11,385 bases of DNA. It comes from Anaerolineaceae bacterium. Lineage in GTDB: Bacteria > Chloroflexota > Anaerolineae > Anaerolineales > Anaerolineaceae. The DNA lies in the NCBI GenBank assembly GCA_021107195.1, contig JAIOTF010000164.1, positions 1 to 11,385 on the forward strand. Direction: 5' to 3'. Position 1 is the stretch's first letter. The number at the start of each line of letters is the position of its first letter. Positions 1 to 5,963 of this stretch are shown here, in pieces. The translations under genes and the position numbers were made by a program. The notes beneath the pieces are model-generated. The model did no database searches. It was not told the DNA's origin and worked only from the letters and a program-made list of their open reading frames with translations.

Positions 1-352
1 CCCAGAAGTGTTCCTGGTTTGCTGCCGCGTACGGCTGCATCAATTTAAAAACACTTTCAGGTCCGTTGATGTGGGTCACGTTTTCCTTGAAAACGCTGCG
101 GGACAGATTGAATACTGCCTGTAACTTCTCAGCAGTTCTTTGGCCAACAGCAGCAGCCAATTCTGCAAGATCAGCATTGATAATCAACTGCATGCCGGGA
201 AATGCCGAGAACAATTTGCGTGCATTCGTCGGGCCGATGATGCCAGCCAACAATTTTTGCTCTTCTGCGTAAGGGCAGAAGACTTCCTGTACCTGGTACT
301 GTGGTTCTTGCACCGCGTCAGGATAGTCAAAGAAGCTCAATTGCTTCTCCAT
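1..352 (-). CDS. radC: RadC-family protein, N-terminal part (runs off left edge)
   Basis: Translating the minus strand from the ATG at 352 gives 117 codons without a stop up to the window edge. Residues about 30-80 hold a helix-hairpin-helix-like stretch (GPTNARKLFSAFPGM, then LIINADLAELAAAVG), and residues 95-117 hold INGPESVFKLMQPYAA followed by NQEHFW. This is the pattern that opens the JAB/MPN metalloprotease-like domain of RadC (usual form: a 'SPED' element, then 'QEHF'). The metal-binding residues would lie beyond the edge and cannot be checked. RadC proteins occur on chromosomes and very often on phages, plasmids and genomic islands; their biochemical role is not settled. The start is set by the repeated initiation element at 357-372, with GGAGG six bases before the ATG. 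A 10-bp hairpin separates it from the upstream lipoprotein genes, so it probably forms its own unit. Confidence 0.72.
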   Translation of the reverse strand, partial: MEKQLSFFDYPDAVQEPQYQVQEVFCPYAEEQKLLAGIIGPTNARKLFSAFPGMQLIINADLAELAAAVGQRTAEKLQAVFNLSRSVFKENVTHINGPESVFKLMQPYAAANQEHFW

Positions 353-356
353 GTTT

Positions 357-372
357 ACCTCCAATTGAAATT
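357..372 (-). promoter_or_regulatory. Initiation element of the RadC-like gene
   Basis: Minus-strand AATTTCAATTGGAGGT, six bases before the ATG. It fixes the start of a gene that is otherwise cut by the window edge, and matches the element found before most minus-strand genes here (see 741-758). Confidence 0.75.
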
Positions 373-480
373 GTTGATTTGTCGAATTTTCCCCTGACAG
401 CTGCCGGCAAGTGATTGCCTGCATGTGTCAACCGGTTATTCGTATAGTCATAAACCTTCTTTTTCACATTGGGAAAAGTG

Positions 481-505
481 TTGAGAGGGCTATATGCCCT
501 CTCAA
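481..505 (-). terminator. Hairpin after the lipoprotein operon
   Basis: TTGAGAGGGC (481-490) pairs perfectly with GCCCTCTCAA (496-505) around a 5-base loop. On the minus strand it lies just after the stop of the 74-residue lipoprotein and is followed by CACTTTTCCC, a short T tract. It is probably an intrinsic terminator of modest strength. Confidence 0.6.
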
Positions 506-511
506 GGTAAA

Positions 512-736
512 TCAATCATTCAGGCCGAGATACGAGCCAAGGACACAGACCACATCACACCCGTCTGGTTTCAGATCGAAAGTTTCTGCTTTCTGAGTGT
601 TGTCCACGATATCGACATTTGCCTCTGGGGCGGGGGGCTGCTCACGCTGCTCGCCCTGCGGGTTTGCATTGCAAGCTGCGACAGCCAACAGCACCACGAT
701 GATGAGAAAGATTGCACTGATTGTTTTGAAATTCAT
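512..736 (-). CDS. Small predicted lipoprotein (74 aa)
   Basis: The protein starts MNFKTISAIFLIIVVLLAVAAC: one or two positive charges, a long hydrophobic core, and a lipobox-like AVAAC, with the lipidated Cys at residue 22. This predicts a signal-peptidase II lipoprotein. The mature part is about 53 residues, rich in Gln, Pro and Glu (NPQGEQREQPPAPEANVD), and contains a C-x3-C pair near the end (DGCDVVCVLG). I recognise no family. A longer reading frame extends upstream to 835, but the initiation element at 741-758 (GGAGG eight bases before the ATG) fixes the start at 736. It follows the 157-residue lipoprotein gene by 20 bases and is the last gene of that operon. Export, lipidation and the operon are inferred from sequence; the function is unknown. 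Confidence 0.8.
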   Translation of the reverse strand: MNFKTISAIFLIIVVLLAVAACNANPQGEQREQPPAPEANVDIVDNTQKAETFDLKPDGCDVVCVLGSYLGLND

Positions 737-740
737 GATG

Positions 741-758
741 TTTCCTCCAATTGAAATT
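741..758 (-). promoter_or_regulatory. Representative copy of the repeated initiation element
   Basis: Minus-strand AATTTCAATTGGAGGAAA. Close copies lie at 357-372, 1232-1248, 1755-1772, 2641-2657, 5953-5966, 7561-7578 and 9271-9287. Looser copies lie at 3955-3974, 6161-6179, 7925-7939 and 10456-10476. The GGAGGAAA half is a Shine-Dalgarno sequence. The TTTCAATT half is conserved beyond what ribosome pairing explains. It occurs inside operons with gaps of only 20 bases, so it acts more likely in translation than as a promoter. Confidence 0.75.
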
Positions 759-1230
759 ACTTTGTTGAGACAGGGGTTGTAACTTCTGGCCCCGTTCTCA
801 GTTCGGTTAGCACGTAGGTGTCTGCCACCCTGCAATATTCCTCTGCAGGAATGTCTACTCCGTGCATATTCGGCACGTAGACAAACAGGGTGGTAAAATC
901 TGCACCCTCATAGGGGATGAATACTTCTCCCCCAAATTCACACGGACTGCATGCCCCAACGTATTGATTCCCGTCAGTGCCTTCCATGGGGTGCATGGTG
1001 CAGTCGTCTTCAAGAAGATTTACCTTCATTGGCTTGTCTCCAATCTCCCAACCAACCCATTCGTCCGGATTGAGCTTGTGAGCTGCGAATACCTGCACCA
1101 TGTAACCGGAGTGCATATTCATCGCGGGCGGTTTAAAAGCCTCCTTTTTGGGAGATGAATTTACTGGTTTTGGCATACAACTCACCAATACCCATCCCAA
1201 AATAGCAAGAAACAAAAAGCGTTTCTGCAT
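757..1230 (-). CDS. Predicted lipoprotein, Cys-containing (157 aa)
   Basis: MQKRFLFLAILGWVLVSC is a short positively charged N-terminus, a hydrophobic stretch and an LVSC lipobox, predicting lipid attachment at Cys18. The mature protein of about 140 residues has four further cysteines: in DDCTMHP, GACSPCEF and EEYCRV. These could form disulfides outside the cell. It looks globular and partly beta-rich (GYMVQVFAA, EVFIPYEG, TTLFVYVP). I do not recognise a family. An in-frame ATG four codons upstream (1242) overlaps the ribosome binding site, so the ATG at 1230, six bases after GGAGG, is preferred. It lies 30 bases after the SWIM-like gene and 20 bases before the next lipoprotein gene, all on the same strand. 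Two lipoproteins in a row suggest a surface role (for example exclusion or adsorption), which is inference only. Confidence 0.8.
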   Translation of the reverse strand: MQKRFLFLAILGWVLVSCMPKPVNSSPKKEAFKPPAMNMHSGYMVQVFAAHKLNPDEWVGWEIGDKPMKVNLLEDDCTMHPMEGTDGNQYVGACSPCEFGGEVFIPYEGADFTTLFVYVPNMHGVDIPAEEYCRVADTYVLTELRTGPEVTTPVSTK

Positions 1231-1260
1231 GTTTTCCTCCATTGAAAACTTCGCATAGTA

Positions 1261-1752
1261 TTACGCCGGCACAGGAACAAGAGCAGTTACTTCGTGAGGA
1301 AGCGCGTGCTCTGTTTGTTTGCCGCTCGTGCAAATTCCGCTGCCCGGTTGATGGGCAAAGGGATAAGCAAAGCAATGACATGCCGGTTTCTTTTGTCTTC
1401 CCAGGCTTTGCCAGTAATGGCCTTTATCAGCCAGGCATTGCCAGCCGTTGCCTCGTACCGGAGAGTTCCGGCGAGGATCAGGCTGCACCGCTGCACCGCA
1501 GACCGGGCATTGGCGGGGGAGAACGGCATAAAAGCCGTCAGGGGGATTGGGCGCAGGTTCGCCGCCGCTTTTGAGATATGTCTGCACAAGCACAACAGAC
1601 TTACATCTCTCGCTAGCAGAGCAACTGCAAACATCCCCGATTACATAGTGATGCCGGATTTTTGCACCAGGCCCAAAATCAACCCGGTAGAAAAAGCCCG
1701 TTATCGTGATGATCTCTCCCCAGTTGTCTTCGGGGAGAGTGAATGCTTTCAT
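1261..1752 (-). CDS. SWIM-like / zinc-ribbon-like Cys-rich protein (163 aa)
   Basis: Residues 42-52 read CSCSASERCKS, which fits the SWIM zinc-finger pattern C-x-C-xn-C-x-H except that the final His is Ser. It is followed by VVLVQTYLKSGG, the kind of helix that follows the SWIM core. Residues 82-105 contain CPVC and a later Cys (GWQCLADKGHYW), a second possible zinc site, and the tail has more Cys (ACHCF, GICTSG). SWIM domains mediate DNA or protein contacts; what this one binds cannot be told. The start at 1752 is fixed by a full initiation element at 1755-1772. It opens the operon that continues into the two lipoprotein genes, after a strong double terminator. Several overlapping ORFs in other frames lack initiation signals and were discounted. 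The gene is secure, the family assignment moderate. Confidence 0.72.
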   Translation of the reverse strand: MKAFTLPEDNWGEIITITGFFYRVDFGPGAKIRHHYVIGDVCSCSASERCKSVVLVQTYLKSGGEPAPNPPDGFYAVLPRQCPVCGAAVQPDPRRNSPVRGNGWQCLADKGHYWQSLGRQKKPACHCFAYPFAHQPGSGICTSGKQTEHALPHEVTALVPVPA

Positions 1753-1784
1753 GGATTTCCTCCAATTGAAATGATGGTTGCGAG

Positions 1785-1846
1785 AAAAAAAACATCTCCC
1801 GCTCCACAGGATCTACCGCAGTAGATCGCATGGAGAGAAAGATGTT
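1785..1846 (-). terminator. Long intrinsic terminator with U8 tract
   Basis: On the plus strand AACATCT (1791-1797) pairs with AGATGTT (1840-1846), CTCCA (1802-1806) with TGGAG (1831-1835), and GATCTAC (1810-1816) with GTAGATC (1821-1827) around CGCA. Read on minus, this compound stem ends directly in eight Ts (1785-1792). It is the second of two hairpins closing the SSB operon. Confidence 0.75.
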
Positions 1847-1858
1847 TGAAAAAGTGAT

Positions 1859-1885
1859 GCTGAGGGGCGTTGTGCGCCCCCCAGC
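1859..1885 (-). terminator. First terminator after the SSB gene
   Basis: GCTGAGGGGCG (1859-1869) pairs with CGCCCCCCAGC (1875-1885) with one mismatch and a 5-base loop, 15 bases after the SSB stop. On minus it is followed by ATCACTTTTTC. Confidence 0.65.
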
Positions 1886-1900
1886 AGTTAGAGCAGTCGA

Positions 1901-2638
1901 TTAATCGGGAATTGCTTCCAGTTCTTCCAATTCTTCGGCTTCTTCAATGGCTTCTTCCTCTGCGCCGTCTGCATCACCGGCGCTGTCAAAATCGTGGTAC
2001 ACAAAACCGTTATTGTTGAGGAATAATCCCCAATTCAAACGACCTTTGTATTCATCGCAGGAAAGACCGCCAGAGACATCGATGTATTCGCCCTGTGCCA
2101 GGTCAGCAACGCTGTAAACGAAATCTTCGTTGCCGTTGTGGGTGAAGGCTTTCAGGGTCAGCCACAGGGACGGGCGGTATTGGCCGTCCTCATCCTTGCC
2201 CATGGACAGGCTTGCCCGGACAGACGCCCAGGGATTACCAGTCTTGGATGACAGGCGGGATTCGCCGTCTTTGCCGACCCGAAGGGTCAATTTGCAAAAA
2301 GCCTTTGCGCGTTCGTCTTCGGATGCTGCTTCGACGTAATTTGCAATAACCTTGAGCTGGCTGTGTTTGTTGCCATTACCATCTTCCCACTCAGCGTAGG
2401 AGAGATTGCCGACGAGCTTGACCTTGCCGGGCTTGAGGTGCTTTTTGGCACCGTTGAAGACAAGCACATCAATGACAGGGTAATACTCCTGTCCATCTTC
2501 GCCTGTGTAGGTAAGACCCAGCAGGGTGGCTTTGCCAACTTTGTACTTCTTGCCGTTTCTGGCCTCTTTGACCTCGATATCCGACACTTCTGCGGTCAAG
2601 ACCGCGAAATTATTGAAACCGTTACTGTTTTTAGACAT
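1901..2638 (-). CDS. ssb: Tandem OB-fold single-stranded DNA-binding protein (245 aa)
   Basis: Residues about 9-108 have the layout of an SSB OB-fold: NFAVLTAEVSDIEVKEARNG, then IDVLVFNGAKKHLKPG, KVKLVGNLSYAEW, and DGNGNKHSQLKVIANYVEAA (the 'G-x-L' strand followed by the last strand). Residues about 112-220 look like a second, diverged copy (KLTLRVGKDGES, PSLWLTLKAF, GEYIDVSGGLS). A strongly acidic tail follows (EEEAIEEAEELEELEAIPD). SSBs usually carry an acidic tail ending DDDIPF that recruits partners; here the tip is AIPD. At 245 residues it exceeds the usual single-domain SSB (about 150-180). It would coat single-stranded DNA during replication and recombination. The start overlaps the end of the winged-helix-like gene by eight bases. 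The gene is last in the nuclease operon and followed by two terminators. Confidence 0.78.
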   Translation of the reverse strand: MSKNSNGFNNFAVLTAEVSDIEVKEARNGKKYKVGKATLLGLTYTGEDGQEYYPVIDVLVFNGAKKHLKPGKVKLVGNLSYAEWEDGNGNKHSQLKVIANYVEAASEDERAKAFCKLTLRVGKDGESRLSSKTGNPWASVRASLSMGKDEDGQYRPSLWLTLKAFTHNGNEDFVYSVADLAQGEYIDVSGGLSCDEYKGRLNWGLFLNNNGFVYHDFDSAGDADGAEEEAIEEAEELEELEAIPD

Positions 2639-2882
2639 GATTTTCCTCCAATTGAAAATCTTTGATCAACTCCCGTCCCGCCTGGGACAGGGTTGCATTC
2701 ATTCCCTCGCCTGTTTCAATCAAACCGTTATCCTGCAGCTCGTGGAGCAGCTCGATCGGTTCAATCTCTGCAGTAGTGATGCACGAGGGTTGCAGCTCAT
2801 AGAGCAGTTGGCATGCCTGAATACTCAGGCCGGTTGCTTCGCTCATTACGGCTGTGTTTACCTTGAAGATTGTCAGGTTCAT
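2631..2882 (-). CDS. Small winged-helix-like protein (83 aa)
   Basis: The sequence is helical in the first half (MSEATGLSIQACQLLYELQ, then EPIELLHELQDNGLI). It ends with LIETGEGMNATLSQAGREL, which resembles the wing and final helix of MarR/winged-helix proteins, where 'LT..G..L' follows a short wing. A DNA-binding role is plausible but unproven. The start at 2882 has GAGGAAAT seven bases upstream, overlapping the stop of the nuclease gene (2892-2894). Its last codons contain the initiation element of the next gene (QLEENHV is encoded by the element itself), and its stop lies eight bases inside the SSB gene, so translation of the two is probably coupled. Confidence 0.62.
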   Translation of the reverse strand: MNLTIFKVNTAVMSEATGLSIQACQLLYELQPSCITTAEIEPIELLHELQDNGLIETGEGMNATLSQAGRELIKDFQLEENHV

Positions 2883-2891
2883 CCTATTTCC

Positions 2892-3950
2892 TCAATCGGG
2901 CACCGCCTCGTTGACGGCAATCTGCTCGTCAAGAGCAGCTTGCCCGACTTTCCCGCCGTGTTCCAGCTCACACTGGTAGCGAACGGGACAATAATCGCAT
3001 TTCCACAAGTCTTCGGGATCAGTCAGGACACCCGGTGTTTCATCACTCAGGTGAGGCTTGATTTTGTGGCTTACCAGACCAATCCGTTCCTTTGGGGACC
3101 AGATTGGCACAGGAATGCGTTTAATTCCGCTCATATCGAGATAGCAGATTTCACCGGCGACAACCGGCATGCTTTTCTCTATCCGTTTTTCGCCCATGCG
3201 CCGGTTGATGATGTCGATCAGCAAACGTTGATTTCTTGTGATCAACTGGGCATACATCTGTATTTGTTCGACATGAGAGTCTCGTGCCTGTGCAGGCATT
3301 TCATCTACCGTCACGTGCTCATCATCATTAGGGTGTTTCACCTTGCAATGCGGGCATTTCACGGTATTGCCGCGGATGCGAAATGGCACATTGTAGATGA
3401 TTGCGCCTGTCTCGTTGCAGGTATACCGGAATGTGCGCTTGGGGATTTCCCTGATCGTTTTGTAATCCTGGATCAACCAACCACCCAGGTCGTGCCGGTA
3501 AGTGATCAAATCCGGACACCCGGAAAGACCTACCGTTTTCCCCAACATTTTGAAAAACCAGTGCAGCCGCATTTCTGCAATTGCGAGCGGGCCTTCTTTC
3601 ACATAGGCTTCTGCCATGGCGTGAAAAGCCGTTCCCCGGAAAGCGTAGTACATATCAGACGGGGTCGAACCCCAATCGCAGATACGTTCATACTGGACCT
3701 TGCGAGGGCAATTGAGCGCCTCTGTTACTGATAAGGCCAGGTCAATTTTCCCGGATCTGCCCGACTTCCTGAAATGCTTTTTGGCCTCTTCTGATGCAAA
3801 GCCAGACGGCCGCTGGTTGTTGATGATCCCTGCGATAATTGCTGGAGTGAATTCACACCCCGGCAGGCTTCCGTTTCTTGCACAAGCAAGGCAAGTTTGC
3901 GGGTCTGCCTTTTCACCGGAGACCTCACAAATAAAATATGCTAACGGCAT
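2892..3950 (-). CDS. PD-(D/E)XK nuclease, Cas4/RecB-like with Fe-S cysteines (352 aa)
   Basis: The core motifs of the PD-(D/E)XK superfamily appear in order: RGTAFHAMAEAY (H110), GCPDLIT (D147), IQDYKT (D162-x-K164) and HVEQIQMYAQL (Q229). Cys81 (CPRKV) with the C-terminal cluster C318-x2-C321-x5-C327 (CDYCPVRYQC) matches the four-cysteine 4Fe-4S arrangement of Cas4 and AddB-type nucleases. Two further cysteine sets suggest added zinc sites: C8, C20, C23 and C32 at the N-terminus, and C178 with C199/C202 (CPHC) inserted after the catalytic Lys. Family members cut or resect DNA ends; no CRISPR array or cas genes are present, so a replication or recombination role is likelier. It ends NEAVPD, sharing the tail tip of three other proteins here. 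The start at 3950 is nine bases after GGAGG; a longer frame reaching 4025 lacks a site. Confidence 0.85.
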   Translation of the reverse strand: MPLAYFICEVSGEKADPQTCLACARNGSLPGCEFTPAIIAGIINNQRPSGFASEEAKKHFRKSGRSGKIDLALSVTEALNCPRKVQYERICDWGSTPSDMYYAFRGTAFHAMAEAYVKEGPLAIAEMRLHWFFKMLGKTVGLSGCPDLITYRHDLGGWLIQDYKTIREIPKRTFRYTCNETGAIIYNVPFRIRGNTVKCPHCKVKHPNDDEHVTVDEMPAQARDSHVEQIQMYAQLITRNQRLLIDIINRRMGEKRIEKSMPVVAGEICYLDMSGIKRIPVPIWSPKERIGLVSHKIKPHLSDETPGVLTDPEDLWKCDYCPVRYQCELEHGGKVGQAALDEQIAVNEAVPD

Positions 3951-3990
3951 ATTATTTTCCTCCTGTTTGAATTTCTTTCTTCCGTTAATC

Positions 3991-4054
3991 CCCCCTCCAG
4001 CGGCCAGAAATAATTTTCTGAACACTGGAGAAGGGGAGAGGCTTGCGCCTCTCC
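3991..4054 (-). terminator. Two nested/tandem hairpins after dnaN
   Basis: GGAGAGGC (4035-4042) pairs with GCCTCTCC (4047-4054) around TTGC, 15 bases after the clamp stop. Further along on minus is a longer stem: CTCCAG (3995-4000) with CTGGAG (4025-4030), enclosing CAGAAA (4005-4010) with TTTCTG (4015-4020). Neither has a good T tract, so they may be weak terminators or mRNA-end stabilisers. Confidence 0.5.
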
Positions 4055-4068
4055 AAAAAGAGTTGAAG

Positions 4069-5244
4069 TTATGCCTCCGTCATTGCAGCACTGGCTTTTT
4101 CGGCCAGCTCCTGCATTTCTGAAATCCGATCAGCAGTTGTTTCCATAGGCATCAGGATAACGGTGTACCCTGCTGCTTCCGGTGAAGTGATCCGGATCGG
4201 TTGTGTTTCTGAATTCGCTTTTACAATCACCTTTTTTGCTCCCGAAAGAGCTTTGAGGGATTGCAAAACAAAAATACCGTTGACAGTGAAAAAGGTCTTG
4301 GCGACCACGTCGCTGGTTAAAACAGATTGGCTTTTTGAGCCGCTCTGATTCTTTCCAACCACAATCACCGATTTATTGTCTGCAGCCAGCGAGATGGCAT
4401 TGGATAATGCCGAACCGCTTTCTCTGGCTACGACCAACGCCTGCCGGACCGAACGCTCCAGTTCAGCATAGTTCATAGAAAGGGTGTATTTGAACGATGG
4501 CGGGAGAATAGCCGACCAGTTGGGGTAGTTTGCTTCAATCAACTGGAACGCCGTCAGCGTGTCCTCATTGAAAGCAATCATTTTCCCCTGGGCAACCAAC
4601 AGGTGTACCGGCTGCTTTTCGTCCATAACAGCAGATGATTTTGCCAGGGACTTGGCCGGTACCAAAGCGGATTTTTGCAAAGCAGTCTCCACATCAAACT
4701 GCTGCACAGCGATACGGAAACCATCTGTGCAAACCGCATTGAGTTTGCCTTCGTCATATTCCAGCAGTACGCCGGTAAGGGCAGGTCTGGACGTATCATC
4801 ATTAGCCGCATAAGCCACTTTGCTGCCGATAGACTTCCAGTCTCCGCCCGGCAATTCTGCCTCTCCGTGATCTGGCATCGGGGGCAACGGGGGGAACTCC
4901 CGTGGGTCAAGGCACTTGATCGTGCTTTTGGAAGTTCCCGTGATGAATTTGACCTCATAAGTAACCGGGTCGATTTCCATCTGAATATCACCCTCCGGGG
5001 CCAACGCCACCAGATCGTTGATCAATTTGCCCGGAATAGCAATGGCTTCATTTCCAAATGCCATAGCAGACATTGGAATCCACTTCCGGATCGTCATTTC
5101 CAGGTCGGTAGCCGAAAGGCGCAAGCGCTGGTCTTCTACCGCAAACAATACACATTCAACAATCGGAAGGGTTGAAACTTTCCCAATTGCTTTCATCACA
5201 TCGGCCAAAGCCGATTTCAGTACGGATTTGTTCACCGTAATCAT
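4069..5244 (-). CDS. dnaN: DNA polymerase III beta subunit (sliding clamp), 391 aa
   Basis: The whole length fits DnaN: the N-terminal domain (KSVLKSALADVMKAIGK, STLPIVECV, LSATDLEMTI), the IKCLDPREFPPLPP loop, the second domain with AYAANDDTSRPALTGVLLE and CTDGFRIAV, and the third domain ending YTVILMPM near residue 367. As a ring around DNA it tethers the polymerase and other clamp-binding proteins. About 23 extra residues follow the usual MPM end (DRISEMQELAEKASAAMTEA), an acidic helical extension. Its ATG overlaps the stop of a 58-residue ORF in ATGA, with GAGGAGG nine bases upstream, so translation is coupled. No dnaA, recF or gyrB neighbour is present, unlike the chromosomal dnaN locus; the surroundings of SSB, nuclease and unknown genes point to an element-borne copy. 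The clamp loader is not in this window. Confidence 0.93.
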   Translation of the reverse strand: MITVNKSVLKSALADVMKAIGKVSTLPIVECVLFAVEDQRLRLSATDLEMTIRKWIPMSAMAFGNEAIAIPGKLINDLVALAPEGDIQMEIDPVTYEVKFITGTSKSTIKCLDPREFPPLPPMPDHGEAELPGGDWKSIGSKVAYAANDDTSRPALTGVLLEYDEGKLNAVCTDGFRIAVQQFDVETALQKSALVPAKSLAKSSAVMDEKQPVHLLVAQGKMIAFNEDTLTAFQLIEANYPNWSAILPPSFKYTLSMNYAELERSVRQALVVARESGSALSNAISLAADNKSVIVVGKNQSGSKSQSVLTSDVVAKTFFTVNGIFVLQSLKALSGAKKVIVKANSETQPIRITSPEAAGYTVILMPMETTADRISEMQELAEKASAAMTEA

Positions 5245-5417
5245 TGAATCGTTACCTCCTCGAATTCGTGATCGAATTCGGCTGCTAGTCCCGCAAGCAT
5301 CTCAGGTTGGGGTTCCAACCCAAACTTGCGGTCTTCTTCCTCTGCTGCAGCAAGAATTTCGTTGATTCCGTCTGCTGTGGCAATCATTACTGGTTTGCCC
5401 CATATCCTAATAACCAT
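5241..5417 (-). CDS. 58-aa ORF coupled to dnaN
   Basis: Minus-strand ATG at 5417, preceded by AAAGGAGCGCACC, encodes MVIRIWGKPVMIATADGINE and then an acidic, mostly helical stretch (ILAAAEEEDRKF, MLAGLAAEFDHEFEEVTIQ). Its TGA overlaps the dnaN ATG by four bases. The upstream gene stops 12 bases before it. Spacing, ribosome binding site and overlap support a real gene; no family is recognised. It could be a clamp-associated accessory factor or simply a translational leader for dnaN; both are guesses. Confidence 0.68.
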   Translation of the reverse strand: MVIRIWGKPVMIATADGINEILAAAEEEDRKFGLEPQPEMLAGLAAEFDHEFEEVTIQ

Positions 5418-5429
5418 GGTGCGCTCCTT

Positions 5430-5735
5430 TTAGTCCGGAATAGTCTCCAGCAGTTCAGCGGGAGCTTCTTCCTCAATAGTTGTTTCAACATCACCATCTG
5501 CCAACAGGTCTTCAAGAGCTTCCGGACCTTCTGTATCTCCGGGGAGCAATTGCTCAACCCAATCGGCAGCTACTTGACTGGAGCCGATAAAGGCCCACAA
5601 GGTGACCGTTACCGGCCAGGCCACAGCCGCCCAGGGGCGAAGCTGTTTGCTGACAAGGCGATTGATTCTGGCTTTTGATACCAGATAACCAACCCGCCAA
5701 ACCCAAATCACAACAATGCAGGTGATGAGTATCAT
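5430..5735 (-). CDS. Small membrane protein with acidic tail (101 aa)
   Basis: Residues 1-19 (MILITCIVVIWVWRVGYLV) and about 34-52 (PWAAVAWPVTVTLWAFIG) are hydrophobic enough to be membrane segments, joined by a basic loop (SKARINRLVSKQLR), which suggests that the loop is cytoplasmic. The remaining 45 residues are very acidic (DVETTIEEEAPAELLETIPD) and end in the same Ile-Pro-Asp tip as the SSB. The start ATG at 5735 overlaps the stop of the preceding gene in ATGA. It lies in the gene cluster leading to dnaN. One idea is that the tail binds the same partner as the SSB tail and anchors it at the membrane; nothing here proves it. Confidence 0.75.
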   Translation of the reverse strand: MILITCIVVIWVWRVGYLVSKARINRLVSKQLRPWAAVAWPVTVTLWAFIGSSQVAADWVEQLLPGDTEGPEALEDLLADGDVETTIEEEAPAELLETIPD

Positions 5736-5950
5736 GCTGCCGCCTTGGCATTTGCTTGAATGAGCAGATTGTCAATTGTTTCATTGGGAATGCCTGCACA
5801 AAAATACGCCCAACGGATCTCGGATTCTGACAAACCAGCTTCCAGCTCAGCCAAAGCATCAGCTTTGCTTTGGTCATTCATCACATGAACGGTGCGAGCC
5901 AGATCAGTGAGTGCGACATGCGTTTTTGCAACTTCAAATTCTTGTTTCAT
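5732..5950 (-). CDS. Hypothetical helical protein (72 aa)
   Basis: The protein starts MKQEFEVAKTHVALTDLART and is predicted mostly helical and acidic (KADALAELEAGLSESEIRWAYFCAGIPNETIDNLL). The SESEIRWAYF...NETIDNLL section resembles a helix-turn-helix-like helical pair, but no family is recognised. The start at 5950 is set by the initiation element at 5953-5966, seven bases after GGAGG; a longer frame to 5995 runs into the previous gene. It overlaps the next gene by four bases and is part of the dnaN operon. Confidence 0.72.
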   Translation of the reverse strand: MKQEFEVAKTHVALTDLARTVHVMNDQSKADALAELEAGLSESEIRWAYFCAGIPNETIDNLLIQANAKAAA

Positions 5951-5963
5951 ATTTTTCCTCCAA

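Noticed and set aside
327..515. 62-residue minus-strand ORF upstream of the RadC-like gene
   Set aside because: It reads through the initiation element (encoding ISIGG) and out of frame into the real gene, with no ribosome binding site of its own.
1294..1824. 176-residue plus-strand ORF and other frames over 1261-1752
   Set aside because: They are shadows of the SWIM-like gene; none has an initiation element and all cross terminators or gene boundaries.
2526..3731. 401-residue plus-strand ORF opposite the nuclease, winged-helix and SSB genes
   Set aside because: It is a long antisense frame with a Cys/His/Phe-rich composition typical of antisense reading. The minus strand has clear catalytic motifs and initiation sites over the same bases.
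2892..3950. Possible CRISPR-Cas locus because of the Cas4-like nuclease
   Set aside because: No direct-repeat array with spacers and no other cas-like gene is visible in the window.
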